Below are positions 42,647 to 51,996 of a stretch of 64,000 bases of DNA, piece after piece. The DNA comes from Nonomuraea polychroma. GTDB taxonomy: Bacteria; Actinomycetota; Actinomycetes; Streptosporangiales; Streptosporangiaceae. The translations under genes were made by a program, and so were the position numbers. Location: contig NZ_SAUN01000001.1 in the NCBI RefSeq assembly GCF_004011505.1, forward strand, positions 11,001,501-11,065,500, read 5' to 3'. The notes beneath the pieces are model-generated. The model had not been told where the DNA came from and searched no databases. It worked only from the letters and a program-made list of their open reading frames with translations. Every line of letters starts with the position of its first letter. Position 1 is the stretch's first letter.

Positions 42647-43794
42647 TGGGTAACCGTTGCGCCGTGATCGGCGTCGGGCAGACGCACTACACGACCAGGC
42701 GCAGGGACGTGTCGATCGCCGGGCTGGTGCGCGAGGCGGCGCTGCGGGCGCTGGAGGACGCCGGGCTGACGTTCAAGGACATCGACGCCGTCGTCATCGG
42801 CAAGGCGCCGGACCTGTTCGAGGGCGTCATGATGCCCGAGGCGTACCTGGCGGACGCGCTCGGCGCGGCCGGCAAGCCGATGATGCGGGTGCACACCGCG
42901 GGCAGCGTCGGCGGCTCCACAGCGCTGGTCGGCGCCAGCCTCGTGCAGGGCGGTGTGCACGATCGGGTGCTGGTCGTGGCGTTCGAGAAGCAGTCGGAGT
43001 CCAACGCCACCTGGGCCCTGTCCACGCACCTGCCGTTCAACTCGTCACTGGTGGTGGGGGCGGGCGGCTACTTCGCGCCGCACATCCGCGAGTACATGCG
43101 CAGGTCCGGCGCTCCCGATCACATCGGCACGATCGTGGCGGTCAAGGACCGGCTCAACGCGCTCAAGAATCCGTACGCGCACCTCAAGATCCCCGGCATC
43201 GACCAGAAGATGGTCGAGTCCACGCCCATGCTCTGGGAGCCGATCCGCTACCTGGAGACCTGCCCGTCCAGCGACGGCGCCTGCGCGATGGTCCTGTCGT
43301 CGGAGTCCGCGGTCACCGGCACCCCCGCGTGGGTGCACGGCACGGCCATGCGCTCCGAGCCGATCTTCCGGGCGGGCCGCGACACGGTCAGCCCGCAGGC
43401 GGGCAAGGACTGCGCGGCCGACGTCTATCGCCAGGCCGGCATCGCCGACCCGCGCAGGCAGATCGACGTGGCGGAGACGTACGTGCCGTTCTCCTGGTAC
43501 GAGCCGATGTGGCTGGAGAACCTGGGGTTCGCGGCGGAAGGGGAGGGATGGAAGCTCACCGAGTCGGGCGCGACCGCGCTCGACGGTGACATTCCGTGGA
43601 ACGCCTCGGGCGGTGTGCTGTCCAGCAACCCGATCGGGGCGTCCGGGCTGATCAGGTTCGCCGAGGCCGCGCTGCAGGTGCGCGGGATGGCCGGCGAGCA
43701 CCAGGTGGACGGCGCCCGCACGGCGCTCGGCCACGCCTATGGCGGGGGAGCCCAGTTCTTCGCGATGTGGATCGTCGGACGGGAGAAGCCCTGA
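42646..43794 (+). CDS. ltp3: Thiolase-like aldolase/lipid-transfer protein, Ltp3-type
   Basis: A 382-residue thiolase-fold protein. VHTAGSVGGSTALVGASLV, NPQAGKD-like VSPQAGKDCAADVY and VPFSWYEPMWLENLGFAAEG match mycobacterial Rv3523 (Ltp3) very closely. ASGGVLSSNPIGASGLIRFA is the Gly loop. The partner of Ltp4 and the DUF35 protein. TGATG overlaps at both ends couple the three genes plus FadD19. Expected role is retro-aldol cleavage of hydroxyacyl-CoA side-chain intermediates. No transit or membrane signal. Confidence 0.93.
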   Translation: MGNRCAVIGVGQTHYTTRRRDVSIAGLVREAALRALEDAGLTFKDIDAVVIGKAPDLFEGVMMPEAYLADALGAAGKPMMRVHTAGSVGGSTALVGASLVQGGVHDRVLVVAFEKQSESNATWALSTHLPFNSSLVVGAGGYFAPHIREYMRRSGAPDHIGTIVAVKDRLNALKNPYAHLKIPGIDQKMVESTPMLWEPIRYLETCPSSDGACAMVLSSESAVTGTPAWVHGTAMRSEPIFRAGRDTVSPQAGKDCAADVYRQAGIADPRRQIDVAETYVPFSWYEPMWLENLGFAAEGEGWKLTESGATALDGDIPWNASGGVLSSNPIGASGLIRFAEAALQVRGMAGEHQVDGARTALGHAYGGGAQFFAMWIVGREKP

Positions 43795-45380
43795 TGGAGT
43801 TCAACCATGCGGACCTGTACGAGGGGTTAGCCGACGCGATCGGGGACCGGACCGCCGTCATCTGCGGTGCGGACCGCCGCACCTACGCCGAGCTGGACGT
43901 CGAGGCCAACCGCCTCGCCCATTACCTCATGGACCTGGGCATCCAGCCGGGCCAGCACGTCGGCATCCAGCTCTACAACGGCATCCCGTACATCGCCGGC
44001 ATGCTGGCCGCGCTGAAGATCCGGGCGGTGCCGATCAACGTCAACTTCCGGTACGTCGAGGCCGAGCTGCTCTACCTGTACCGGGACTCCGACATCCGGG
44101 CGCTGATCTACGACGTCGAGTTCGACGCGCGGGTGGCCGCCGTCGCCGGCGAGGCGCCGCTGCTGCAGCACCTGATCTCGGTGGGCGGCGAGTCGGCGAT
44201 CGGCTCCGCGGTGCCGTACGAGAGCGCGCTGGAGCAGGGCAAGCCCGAGCGGGGTTTCCCGCCGCGCTCCGGGCAGGACGTGTACATCATCTACACCGGC
44301 GGCACCACGGGCATGCCCAAAGGCGCGATGTGGCATGTCGAGGACCTGTTCATGGGCTTCGGCGGCGGCAACCCGTACGGCGAGCCGCGGGCCACGCCGC
44401 AGGAGGTGATCGACGCCGCGGTCGCGTCTGGCCCCATGCTGATGCTGCCCGTCGCGCCGCTGATGCACGGCGCCGCGCAGATGGCCACGTTCATTTCCTG
44501 GTGGATGGGCGGGAGCGTCGCCTACATCCGCAAGTTCGACGGCGCCGAGGTGTGGCGGACGGTCGAGCGCGAGCGCGTGAACACCATCAACATCACCGGC
44601 GACGCCATGGCCAGGCCCATGGCCGAGGCGCTGGCGGAGAGTTCCTACGACGTCTCGTCGCTGATCGTGATCAGCTCGACCGGCGCCATCCTGTCCGGCG
44701 CGGTCCGCGACCGCCTGCAGGAGCTGCTCCCGAACGTCATGATCCTGGACAACTTCGGCTCCACCGAGTCCGGCTACACGGCGTCGGGCGCGGCCGGGTC
44801 GACGCCGGAGACCGGCCTGCGCTACCAGCCGAACTCCGTGGTCAACCTGGCCGTCCTCGACGAGAAGGGCCGGCCTGTCGAGCCCGGGTCCGGGCAGCTC
44901 GGGACGGTGGCGCGGTCGGGGCGGGTCGCGTTCGGCTACTACAACGACCCGGACAAGACCGCCCGCACGTTCGTCACCGATGAGCAGGGCACACGCTGGT
45001 TGCTGACCGGCGACCTGGCGACCGTCGATGTCGACGGGACCGTGAACGTGTTCGGCCGGGGCTCGCAGTGCATCAACACCGGCGGGGAGAAGGTGTTCCC
45101 CGAAGAGGTCGAGGCGGTGCTCAAGGGGCATGCCGCGGTGTTCGACGCGGTGGTGACCGGGGTGCCCGACGAGCGCTGGGGGAACAAGGTGGCGGCCGTC
45201 ATCGAGCCGCGGCCCGGCGTCGAGGTCACGGCCGAGGAACTGGACGCGCACTGCAGGAAGCTGCTGTCGGGCTACAAGGTGCCCAGGTCGTACGCGTTCG
45301 TCGAGAAGATGGTGCGCTCGCCGGCCGGCAAGGCCGACTACCGGTGGGCGCGGGAGACGGTGCAGGCCATCACGTCCTGA
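43794..45380 (+). CDS. fadD19: Steroid side-chain acyl-CoA synthetase, FadD19-type
   Basis: A 528-residue AMP-forming ligase. YTGGTTGMPKGAMW is the P-loop, followed by APLMHGAAQMATF and DNFGSTESGYTAS. GRGSQCINTGGEKVFPEEVEAVLKGH and the C-terminal SPAGKADYRWA correspond to FadD19, which activates C-24 branched sterol side-chain acids in Rhodococcus and mycobacteria. It is the last gene of the operon that starts at 39179, with a TGATG overlap to Ltp3. Its end overlaps the opposing STAND gene by 11 bp. Confidence 0.93.
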   Translation: MEFNHADLYEGLADAIGDRTAVICGADRRTYAELDVEANRLAHYLMDLGIQPGQHVGIQLYNGIPYIAGMLAALKIRAVPINVNFRYVEAELLYLYRDSDIRALIYDVEFDARVAAVAGEAPLLQHLISVGGESAIGSAVPYESALEQGKPERGFPPRSGQDVYIIYTGGTTGMPKGAMWHVEDLFMGFGGGNPYGEPRATPQEVIDAAVASGPMLMLPVAPLMHGAAQMATFISWWMGGSVAYIRKFDGAEVWRTVERERVNTINITGDAMARPMAEALAESSYDVSSLIVISSTGAILSGAVRDRLQELLPNVMILDNFGSTESGYTASGAAGSTPETGLRYQPNSVVNLAVLDEKGRPVEPGSGQLGTVARSGRVAFGYYNDPDKTARTFVTDEQGTRWLLTGDLATVDVDGTVNVFGRGSQCINTGGEKVFPEEVEAVLKGHAAVFDAVVTGVPDERWGNKVAAVIEPRPGVEVTAEELDAHCRKLLSGYKVPRSYAFVEKMVRSPAGKADYRWARETVQAITS

Positions 45381-48300
45381 GAGCGCGCAGGTCGTCCTCG
45401 ACCTGTCGCGCCTCGCCGTTCTTGCCGGCTTTCTCCAGCAGGGTCAGCCTGCTGCGCAGCACGTCGCGCAGCAGGTCTGCCAGGCCCTCGTCGCGCTCGT
45501 CCACGAGCAGCTCGCGCAGCAGCCCCGCCGCGACCCTGAGCGCGGCGTCGGCCGCGTCGTCCCTGCCCAGCTCCAGCTGGCAGAAGCCGAGCCGGGCATG
45601 CGCGACGGCCCTGGAGAGCACGTCGCGCGTCACCTGCGTGCCCCGGTGGAAGACCAGGCCGGCCTCCAGCGGCCGCCCCGCCTCCATGAGCGCGTCGCCC
45701 AGCATGAGCATCGCCCTGGCCAGCAGCCCGGACAGCGGCGGGTTGCCCGGCGCGTACCGCTCCAGCGCCGCCACCGCCTCGCGGAGCGGCCGCACCGCGT
45801 CCGCGGCCAGGTCCCGCATGCGTAGCGCGGCGGCCAGGGTGAGGCTGGCCCCCGCCCGGCTCGTGTACAGGGCCTCGGCGTTCATGCCCGTGGTCATGAG
45901 GTCGTCGTAGATCGCGATGGCCTCGCGGGCTCTGGCCTCGGCCTCGGTGCCGCCGTCCAGCCGCAGCAGTGGCAGCAGCTCCGAGCTCTGGGCCAGGGAG
46001 TCGGCGAGGATCGCCCGGTACGTGAGATCGTCCGGTGACCGCCTGGCCAGCGGGATGAGCTGCTCGACGAGCGCATGGGCCTCGGTCAGCTCGCCCAGCA
46101 TCATGTGGCACCTGGCCAGTCGCTGGAGTGCCAGCGCGTGCTTGACCGTGCCCGCCTCGTGCCCGGTCGTGGCGGTCCTGGCGTACTCGGCGGCCTCCTC
46201 CGCGCGGCCGGCCGCCAGCAGGTCATCGGCGATCATCGCGGCCACCTCGGCGCCGGCCTCCGGTCGTGGCAGCCGCTGGTAGATCTGCAGCGCCTCCACC
46301 AGGTGCGCCAGCGCCTCCTGCTTCCTTCCTGAGGCCCGCAGCACCCGGCCCCGCACCTGGATCGCCTGGGCGCGCACATGCGGCAACTCCTGCCCCCGCT
46401 CGCCGGCTCGGGTCAGTTCGGCCAGCGACCAGGTGACCGCCTCCAGCGCAGCGTGCGGACGGTCCAGCATGGCCAGGCTGTCGCCCAGCTGGGCGTAGAC
46501 GGCTGCGGCGACGGCCGGGTCGTCCAGCTCGTCGCACAGGTCCGCGGCCCGTTCGCAGTGGGCCAGAGCCTCCATCGGGCGGCCGCGATCGAGCAGCTCG
46601 GCCGCGTACCTGGCGAGGGTGGAGGCCAGCTCCCTGCCGTGCTCGGCGTCGCCGAGCAGCGCGACGGCCTGCTCGGCGACGGCCAGATCAGCAGAGTCCA
46701 GCCTGGCCAGGGCGGCGAGCGCCAGTCCCAGCCGGCCGCGGTGCGCGCTGGAGAAGACGGCCAGATCCCGGTGCACGTGGACGGCCAGCCTGGCAGCCCG
46801 GACGGCGCTCTCGGTGTCGTTCGCCTGCGCGGCCGCGGCGCTGAGGCGGGACAGGCAGCGGGCGTGCCGGTCGTGCAGATCGGCGTCGGCGCTCAGCGGC
46901 ACCTCACGTTCGAGTGCCTCGGTGAACGCCGTGAGCGGCGGCAGCAGCGTGCCTGGATCCGCGTCCTCCGGCAGGTCGGTCACGTACGCGGACAAGTCGT
47001 CGATGAGGGTCCTGAGCACGTCGGCCTCGGGGAGCGGGCGTAGCTCCAGGATCCGGGCGTACATGGCGATCCCGGCGGCCGGGCCCTCCTTGCGGGCACG
47101 CAGCCTGGCCAGACGGAGCAGGGCCGCCAGATGCGCGTCCGCCAGATCCGCGGGCGGGTGACCGTGCTCGGCCATCAGCGCGGTGCCCTCGGCCAGCTTG
47201 GCCCTGGCGGCGTCCTCGTCGTGCAGCTCGGCCAGGCACAGGCCGCTCAACTCCAGGCAGGCGGCGGTCACCAGCCGGTCGCCCTTCGACGGCTCCTGCG
47301 TGAGGACGTCGAGCGCCCGGGTGGCCGACTTGAACGCGCCCGCCACGTCCTGCCTGGCGAAGCGGATGCCGCCCTGGAGGCGCAGTGCCCCGGCGAGGGC
47401 CACAGGGGACTCGATGCCTTCGGACACGAGCGCGGCGTACAACCTGACCAGCCGATCCGCCGCCGCCTCCGCCTCCGCCGCGCAGGCGGAGCGGGACAGA
47501 GCGACGGCCTCCAGGATGACCAGCTCGGCCAGCTCCTTCCCCGACGCCGGGCTGGCTCCGGCCTGGCCATGGGACTCGAGGGCGGTGCGTAGATGGGGCA
47601 CGGCCTCCTTGTGCCGCCCGAGCCCCACGAGCGTGCGCCCGAGCGCCGCCGCCACCTGGCCGACCGCGATCGCGTGCGGTCGATCCGGCGCCGCGTGTCG
47701 CTGGAGCAGCTCTGCCGCCTGCATGGCCAGCGCGAACCCGTCCGCCGCCCGGCCCGTGTCCGCCCAGGCGCGGGCCAGCATGGCCTGGGCGGACAGATAG
47801 GCGTGGATCTCCTCGAGCCCCGGCTCGCCGGCGCCTTCGACGGCATCGCGGCGCTCGGCCACCAGCTGCTCCGCCCGGCCCACGGCCTCGTCCGGTCGCG
47901 CGGTGGCCAGCGCCAGCATCCAATGCCGCGTACCGGCGGGCGGCGGGGCCGTTCGCGTACGGCCGAGCCTGGCCCGTACTTCGGCGAGATGGCGTCGGCA
48001 GGCGCTGTCGTCCGCGCTCAGGAGGTCGTACAGCTCGGCCGCGAGCTCCAGCTGCGCCACCGCGTCCGCGGATCGTCCCAGCTCGTCCAGGCTCAGGCCG
48101 AGCAGCCGCCGCGCCCTGGCCTGCGGGTGCCGCTCGGCCGCCAGGCCCATGGCCTCTCGCAGCGGGTCGAGCGCCTCCTCGGGGCGGTCGTCGAGCAGCA
48201 GCAGCTCGCCCAGGTCCAGCAGTTGTCCGGCCAGGGCGGGGCGGTACTCGCCCGGGTCGAGCACGACAAGCGCACGCAGGTTGCGCGCGGTCTCGGCGGC

Positions 48301-51246
48301 GGACCGCGTGGCGGCGTCCAGGTCGTCCAGGGCGCCGTGCACCCTCGACAGCAGGCCTGTTGCCGTGGCCAGCAGGGACCGCAGCTCGGGCTCTTCGGCG
48401 GCCAGGCCGCGCAGCCGCGCCACTGCTTCGGCGGCCGGGACGAGGGCGTCGGCGGTCCTGCCGTGGTCATGGAGCCAGGCGGCGAGCAGGTGGAGGCGGT
48501 GGGCGAGGTCACGGTCGGTGGGAGCGACGCTCCTGACGGTCGTGGTGGCGGCGATGGCGAGACAGGCGGCCAGCTCCGGCAGGGCCGTGGTGGGCGGCCC
48601 GCCGCTCTCGAGTCCCTCGAACGGAGCCAGCGGCGCGGCGGTGAGCGGTCCGGCGGGCTCCTCGAACGGCGTCGGCGGCGACGTCGGCTCGTGGGGTGGG
48701 GTCGCCTGCCGCGGAGCCACGGAGAGCACGCCTGCCACGTTCGCCACGACCTCGGGATCGCCGCCTGCCGCCGCGAACGCCTCGACGGCCTCGCCCGTCC
48801 GCCCGACTCCCAGCAGCGCGCACGCCAGGTTGTAATGCGCCTGTGCGGCCCACCCCGCATACCGGGCCGGGTGCTCCTCCTCCGCCAGGATGCGGAACCT
48901 GGCCGCCGCCTCCTGCACGGGCTTGAGCGCGCTGCCGGGCTCGCCGGCGAGCAGCAGGCAGGCACCCAGGTTGTACAGGGCCTCCGCTCGCGCGCCCGCC
49001 GCCTCGTACGGGGGAGCGGCGGCGAAGATGTCGACGGCCTCGGCGGCCGCCACGACCGCCTCACCCACCCGGCCCACGGCCGCCAGCAGACCCGACACCA
49101 CGGACAACGCCCTGGCCAGGGGGAGCGGCCGGCTCTGCGCCCGCAGGTGCCGCACGGCCAGCTCTCCGACCGTCACGTCGAGGGCCCGCAGCCCCAGCCG
49201 CACCCCTCGCCGTACCGGCAGCCTGGCCACGGCACCGGCGATCTCCCGATCGTCGGCGAACAAGCCCAGCGCCGCGTTGAGCGCGTCCCCCAACCGTGTC
49301 CCCGACGCCGTGGCGGCCTCCGCCACCATCCTGCCGATCCTGGTCGCCACCAGCTCCCGCAGCGCCGACCTGACCCGCCGCGAGCCCGCCGACATGCGGA
49401 GGGCGTCGAGCATCCGCACGAGGTGGCGCGCCGTACGTCCCTCGTGATCGTGGAGGGCGAGCACCAGCTCCGCCAGGCCGTCGGTGCCGGCCAGGAGCCG
49501 CCCGGCCAGCACATCGGGCTCCAGCGGCGTCAGCCGCTCGCCGCCGGGAAAGATCTGACCGAGCCACCGCGCCACGGCGCCCGCCGGGCCGGCACGCAGC
49601 CCGGGCACGGCCGTCAACAGGCCGGGCAGCTCGGTGAGGGTGGGAGCGGTCAGTGTGACCACCGCCACCGCGTGCCGCGCCGTCAGGTCGTCCACCTGAT
49701 CATCCGGCCGTACGCGTGCCCACTGCTCGTATTCGCGCTCCAGGAACCGGCCGACCAGCCCGCCGGCTGTTCTTACGGCCTCACTCCGTTCGGCGGCTCG
49801 GTCGCCGCGGGCCCCGTCGCGCAGGCGCATCAGGGCGGCCAGGTGCACATGGAGCGGCAAACCGAATTCCGGGTCGTCGAGGGGCGGTGGCGCGGGGAGA
49901 GCGGCCCTGCTCGGCGCGAACGCCTTCATGGCCGCAAGCGCGTGCTCCGTGCGCTCGGCCAGGGTGAGCGGACTGGCGTTGAGCTGAACGGTCGTGGTGT
50001 TCAGCCGCCGTAACCAGCCGCCCGCGGCCGTGTCGAGACGCCGCCACCATTCGGCCTCGCCCGGCTCGCGAACCAGCAGCAGGATCCGTACAGGCGGGTT
50101 GTGCTCGTGCTTGGCCAGCCGCCGCGCCAGCTCCCCGACCAGCGGCGAGGACGGCTCAGGGTGGTCCACCACCACCAAGGTCGGGCGCAGGGCGTCCAAC
50201 GTCACGACCCCGCCCGTGGACGCCTTGGCTGCCGCGTCGTCGCCGGACAACGGGCCGCAGACGGCGTCCAGCGGCAGGAATCCCGCGTCCCACCCCGCCC
50301 GCACGAGCTCCTCGCACAAGGTCACCGCCAACCTGGTCCGGCCCGTGCCGCCACGCCCGCTCAGCACGGCGATCGACAGCGCCGTGGGCTCGCCGGCCCA
50401 CTTCCGCAGCCTGGCGAGCTCCTCTTCCCTGCCCAGGAACGGCACCACCGCGTGGCGCGGCGCCAGCAGCCGCCAGTCGGGGCAGTCCGGCGGCAGGTCA
50501 TCCCGGGCGGGGCAGAGCAGATGGGGCAGGATCACCGACGCGTCACCCTCGGCCACGGTCTCGAGCCGCCCGGGCGGTACGCCCGCCAGCTCGCGGAACC
50601 GTTCGTCACTCAGCAGCGCGGTCGCCGGGATGACGTCGAAGCGGCGCTGGGCGTACCCGTTGCGGCCGGTGGCGATCACGCCGACGATCTGCCCGGCGGG
50701 TTCGGCCAGCAGGGCGGCGCCCGACATGCCCTCCCAGAGGGAGATCGGCAGGTGCTCTGGCTCGGGGGTGAGCACGCTGAGCGCCAATGCCTTCGACACC
50801 GCGCTCGTGGGCGGATCCGCCAGACCCGACAGCGTCTGCGCAGCCCTTTCCCCGGCCCGCTGCCCGGCTCGGGGAAAGCCCCCTGCCACGCAGCGCAGTC
50901 CATGCCGGGCTCGGCCGTCAATCCTCGCCCAGCGCACCTGGTCGATGCCGGGTACCCCGCGCCAGGGCGAGCCGCCGGCGATCGCATGCGCCGGAGCTTC
51001 CGCCACCCGGAGCAGCACGGCGCCCGTTCCGCCGCGCCCCCGCCACACCTCCTCGGCCGGGACCCACCGCTCCGACCACGCCGCCCGCACCTGGCACGGC
51101 GCCTCGGGATCCACCAGATCTCCGGAGGTCAGCACGAGGTCGGCGCCGATCGCATAGCCCGAGCCGGTCACGCCGACGAGGTCGTCGTGACCCGAATACA
51201 CCTCGACGGCCCGCTCGAGCCCGAGGCGGTGTGGTGGCGTGTCCAT
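45370..51246 (-). CDS. Giant pseudotrypsin-STAND NTPase-TPR protein
   Basis: A 1,958-residue protein. Residues 1-210 have a trypsin-like layout (VGVTGSGYAIGADLVLTSGD, then GMSGAALL with Ser175), but the His position reads Asp43 (TSGDLV, not TAAHV) and the Asp position Gly (GTGAVLLRV), so catalysis is unlikely. A STAND/NB-ARC ATPase follows, with Walker A near residue 296 (GRGGTGRT, Lys replaced by Arg) and Walker B LVVVDHPE. About 1,300 residues of TPR repeats fill the rest. Such trypsin-STAND-TPR proteins have been grouped with prokaryotic conflict or immune-like systems. It is monocistronic and unlike its neighbours in theme. Function is inferred. Confidence 0.85.
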   Translation of the reverse strand: MDTPPHRLGLERAVEVYSGHDDLVGVTGSGYAIGADLVLTSGDLVDPEAPCQVRAAWSERWVPAEEVWRGRGGTGAVLLRVAEAPAHAIAGGSPWRGVPGIDQVRWARIDGRARHGLRCVAGGFPRAGQRAGERAAQTLSGLADPPTSAVSKALALSVLTPEPEHLPISLWEGMSGAALLAEPAGQIVGVIATGRNGYAQRRFDVIPATALLSDERFRELAGVPPGRLETVAEGDASVILPHLLCPARDDLPPDCPDWRLLAPRHAVVPFLGREEELARLRKWAGEPTALSIAVLSGRGGTGRTRLAVTLCEELVRAGWDAGFLPLDAVCGPLSGDDAAAKASTGGVVTLDALRPTLVVVDHPEPSSPLVGELARRLAKHEHNPPVRILLLVREPGEAEWWRRLDTAAGGWLRRLNTTTVQLNASPLTLAERTEHALAAMKAFAPSRAALPAPPPLDDPEFGLPLHVHLAALMRLRDGARGDRAAERSEAVRTAGGLVGRFLEREYEQWARVRPDDQVDDLTARHAVAVVTLTAPTLTELPGLLTAVPGLRAGPAGAVARWLGQIFPGGERLTPLEPDVLAGRLLAGTDGLAELVLALHDHEGRTARHLVRMLDALRMSAGSRRVRSALRELVATRIGRMVAEAATASGTRLGDALNAALGLFADDREIAGAVARLPVRRGVRLGLRALDVTVGELAVRHLRAQSRPLPLARALSVVSGLLAAVGRVGEAVVAAAEAVDIFAAAPPYEAAGARAEALYNLGACLLLAGEPGSALKPVQEAAARFRILAEEEHPARYAGWAAQAHYNLACALLGVGRTGEAVEAFAAAGGDPEVVANVAGVLSVAPRQATPPHEPTSPPTPFEEPAGPLTAAPLAPFEGLESGGPPTTALPELAACLAIAATTTVRSVAPTDRDLAHRLHLLAAWLHDHGRTADALVPAAEAVARLRGLAAEEPELRSLLATATGLLSRVHGALDDLDAATRSAAETARNLRALVVLDPGEYRPALAGQLLDLGELLLLDDRPEEALDPLREAMGLAAERHPQARARRLLGLSLDELGRSADAVAQLELAAELYDLLSADDSACRRHLAEVRARLGRTRTAPPPAGTRHWMLALATARPDEAVGRAEQLVAERRDAVEGAGEPGLEEIHAYLSAQAMLARAWADTGRAADGFALAMQAAELLQRHAAPDRPHAIAVGQVAAALGRTLVGLGRHKEAVPHLRTALESHGQAGASPASGKELAELVILEAVALSRSACAAEAEAAADRLVRLYAALVSEGIESPVALAGALRLQGGIRFARQDVAGAFKSATRALDVLTQEPSKGDRLVTAACLELSGLCLAELHDEDAARAKLAEGTALMAEHGHPPADLADAHLAALLRLARLRARKEGPAAGIAMYARILELRPLPEADVLRTLIDDLSAYVTDLPEDADPGTLLPPLTAFTEALEREVPLSADADLHDRHARCLSRLSAAAAQANDTESAVRAARLAVHVHRDLAVFSSAHRGRLGLALAALARLDSADLAVAEQAVALLGDAEHGRELASTLARYAAELLDRGRPMEALAHCERAADLCDELDDPAVAAAVYAQLGDSLAMLDRPHAALEAVTWSLAELTRAGERGQELPHVRAQAIQVRGRVLRASGRKQEALAHLVEALQIYQRLPRPEAGAEVAAMIADDLLAAGRAEEAAEYARTATTGHEAGTVKHALALQRLARCHMMLGELTEAHALVEQLIPLARRSPDDLTYRAILADSLAQSSELLPLLRLDGGTEAEARAREAIAIYDDLMTTGMNAEALYTSRAGASLTLAAALRMRDLAADAVRPLREAVAALERYAPGNPPLSGLLARAMLMLGDALMEAGRPLEAGLVFHRGTQVTRDVLSRAVAHARLGFCQLELGRDDAADAALRVAAGLLRELLVDERDEGLADLLRDVLRSRLTLLEKAGKNGEARQVEDDLRALRT

Positions 51247-51347
51247 GGGCTCCGCCTATAGGCCTCTTACGTACGTCCGGACGTGCCGTCCCCTCGATCA
51301 GCGTGTGATCTCACTATCGCACTATGCGCCAGAAATTTCCTGGCTTG

Positions 51348-51974
51348 TCAGGCCTTCTCGGTTGTGAGCCAAGCCGCCAGCCCGAGGTACACCAGCCCGC
51401 TGCCCACATCCAGCCGCCGCCGTACGCGGGCCGAACGGCGTACCCGATCAGCGAGCGCCGAGGCGAGCATGGCGTACGTGCCGTCGGAGGCCATGCCGAG
51501 CACGATCCACAGCAGGCCGAGCAGCAACATCTGCGACGCGACGGGCCCGGCGTCCGGGTACACGAACTGCGGCAGGAACGCCAGGAAGAAGATCGCCGTC
51601 TTGGGGTTGAGCACGTTCACCACGAACCCCTCCCAGAACAGCCGCTGCTTCGACTGCACGCGCAGCTCGATCGCCTGCTCGCCCTCGGACTTCCGGATCA
51701 GCTTGCGTACGCCGAGCCAGATCAGGTAGGCGACGCCGACGTACTTGACCACGGTGAACCCCGTGGCGGAGGCGGCCAGCAGCGCGCTGATGCCCAGTGC
51801 CGCAGCGGCCACGTGCACGACCGAGCCCGCGTGCACACCCAGCACGGAGATCAGGCCGGCGGCGCGGCCCTGGGAGACGCTCCGGGTGACGATGTACAGG
51901 ACCGCCGGCCCGGGGACGATGAGCAGCCCCAGGGTGGCCAGGGAGAAGAAGACGAGTGTCGAGATATCCGGCAT
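51348..51974 (-). CDS. LysE/RhtB-family amino-acid exporter
   Basis: A 208-residue protein of six membrane segments. The family start FFSLATLGLLIVPGPAVLYI with its PGP motif and the later NVLNPKTAIFFLAFLPQFV are hallmarks. RhtB-type members export amino acids or related metabolites with the proton gradient. It lies 22 bp downstream of a LysR regulator on the same strand and near a cysteine-dioxygenase-like gene, so cysteine or a sulfur metabolite is a possible, unproven substrate. Confidence 0.9.
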   Translation of the reverse strand: MPDISTLVFFSLATLGLLIVPGPAVLYIVTRSVSQGRAAGLISVLGVHAGSVVHVAAAALGISALLAASATGFTVVKYVGVAYLIWLGVRKLIRKSEGEQAIELRVQSKQRLFWEGFVVNVLNPKTAIFFLAFLPQFVYPDAGPVASQMLLLGLLWIVLGMASDGTYAMLASALADRVRRSARVRRRLDVGSGLVYLGLAAWLTTEKA

Positions 51975-51996
51975 GTGGCCATCGTAGGAGGCGGCG

